A stretch of 64,000 nucleotides of DNA from Pseudalkalibacillus decolorationis. GTDB lineage: Bacteria > Bacillota > Bacilli > Bacillales > Fictibacillaceae. The notes below the pieces were generated by a model. It saw only the letters and a list, made by a program, of their open reading frames with translations. It was not told the DNA's origin and ran no database searches. The stretch is taken from assembly GCF_024609785.1 (NCBI RefSeq), contig NZ_JANHJQ010000018.1:17702-81701 (forward strand), in the 5' to 3' direction. The translations under genes were made by a program, and so were the position numbers. Shown one piece after another: positions 63,745-64,000 of this stretch; positions within the stretch are counted from its first letter, which is position 1, and each line of letters begins with the position of its first letter.

Positions 63745-64000
63745 GCGTGATCAAAAAGGAGGACAAAAAGAGCCGTAATATCTGAAGTTCAACTAAATTC
63801 GTCACGTCCTGTGACAACGTTGAACTGACTCACATCGTGTGAGCCCGAGGCGTGAAAATCTCGAGGACCAGAACGACGAGCGGTACTTGCATAATTACTA
63901 CGAGTTGTACCGAGGAAGCTTACTTCCAAGAATACGCTTGTAGACGCAGGTACATATGGAACTTCGACTAAGTACCTCACGTCAATATAGGATCATCAAC
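63745..64000 (+). mobile_element. Left part of a long, hairpin-rich version of the element, cut by the window edge
   Basis: The left end GCGTGATCAAAAAGGAGGAC continues as AAAAAGAGCCG, as in the 152-bp elements. After that it has extra sequence with nested inverted repeats: GTTCAAC / GTTGAAC around GTCAC / GTGAC (63787-63825), CTCAC / GTGAG (63829-63843), CGGTAC / GTACCG, GGAAG / CTTCC and AGGTAC / GTACCT. The shared core CGAGGCGTGAAAATCTCGAG followed by GACC is kept. No open frame of note was seen. The right end is not in the window. Confidence 0.75.

Noticed and set aside
63743..64000. tRNA-like or rRNA-like folded sequence
   Set aside because: The hairpins do not fit a cloverleaf, there is no TTC(A/G)A loop or CCA end, and the left end is that of the repeat family.

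Overview
The window is a stretch of low-GC Gram-positive chromosome from an endospore-forming member of the Bacillaceae. The evidence is the gene content and order: sporulation genes (ylbJ, ylaJ, rsfA, ylbD), bacillithiol synthesis (bshC), a caa3-type cytochrome oxidase, RNase J1 with the epsilon subunit of RNA polymerase, strong AAGGAGG ribosome-binding sites and frequent TTG/GTG starts. From memory of the B. subtilis 168 map, the region corresponds to the rnjA - pdh - speA - typA - ftsW - pyc - cta - ylb - mraZ segment, presented here in reverse orientation. I could not run a search, so the species is not named.

Layout from left to right. 1-3916: start of the division/cell-wall cluster (rsmH partial, mraZ), bshC, a DUF3397 membrane protein and panE. 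4151-7347: a three-gene acyl-CoA carboxylase operon. 7567-22152: the ylb block (ylbP, rsfA, a frameshifted enoyl-CoA hydratase, rpmF, yceD, tmcAL, ylbL, ylbK, ylbJ, coaD, rsmD, ylbG, ricF, ylbE, ylbD, ylbC, ylbA). 22224-29697: ctaG-ctaF-ctaE-ctaD-ctaC, ctaB and divergent ctaA. 29760-37973: pyruvate carboxylase, ftsW, an M50 protease, ylaN, glutaminase, ylaL, ylaJ. 38026-43921: yla/ykt genes with typA and suhB. 44127-51929: nitronate monooxygenase, speA, the SR1 RNA with its peptide SR1P, small unknown proteins, a polysaccharide deacetylase lipoprotein, a BCCT transporter and slp. 52346-59171: the pyruvate dehydrogenase operon, ykyA and def. 59516-63682: a HAD phosphatase, an EamA transporter, rpoY and rnjA.

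The protein-coding content is mostly core housekeeping: pyruvate entry into the TCA cycle (pdh, pyc), terminal respiration and heme A synthesis (cta), coenzyme A synthesis (panE, coaD), translation and RNA decay (rpmF, rsmD, tmcAL, typA, def, rnjA), cell-wall growth (ftsW, mraZ, rsmH) and sporulation/envelope functions.

The less ordinary content is intergenic. (a) A small non-autonomous transposable element of about 152 bp, with imperfect inverted ends and perfect 8-bp target duplications at two sites, occurs as a tandem pair, as an insertion just upstream of ctaA, as two internally deleted remnants of 35-38 bp, and as a much longer hairpin-rich version running off the right edge. (b) A second repeat family of about 92 bp, built of successive hairpins, occurs five times plus one remnant. 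(c) A third, longer repeat occurs next to ylbG and def. (d) A 40-bp tandem repeat, itself two 20-bp half-units, lies between slp and pdhD. (e) The short SR1P gene and SR1 RNA downstream of speA have a near-perfect promoter and a catabolite-repression site. (f) An enoyl-CoA hydratase gene is broken by one missing base. No CRISPR array, prophage, tRNA or rRNA gene was seen.
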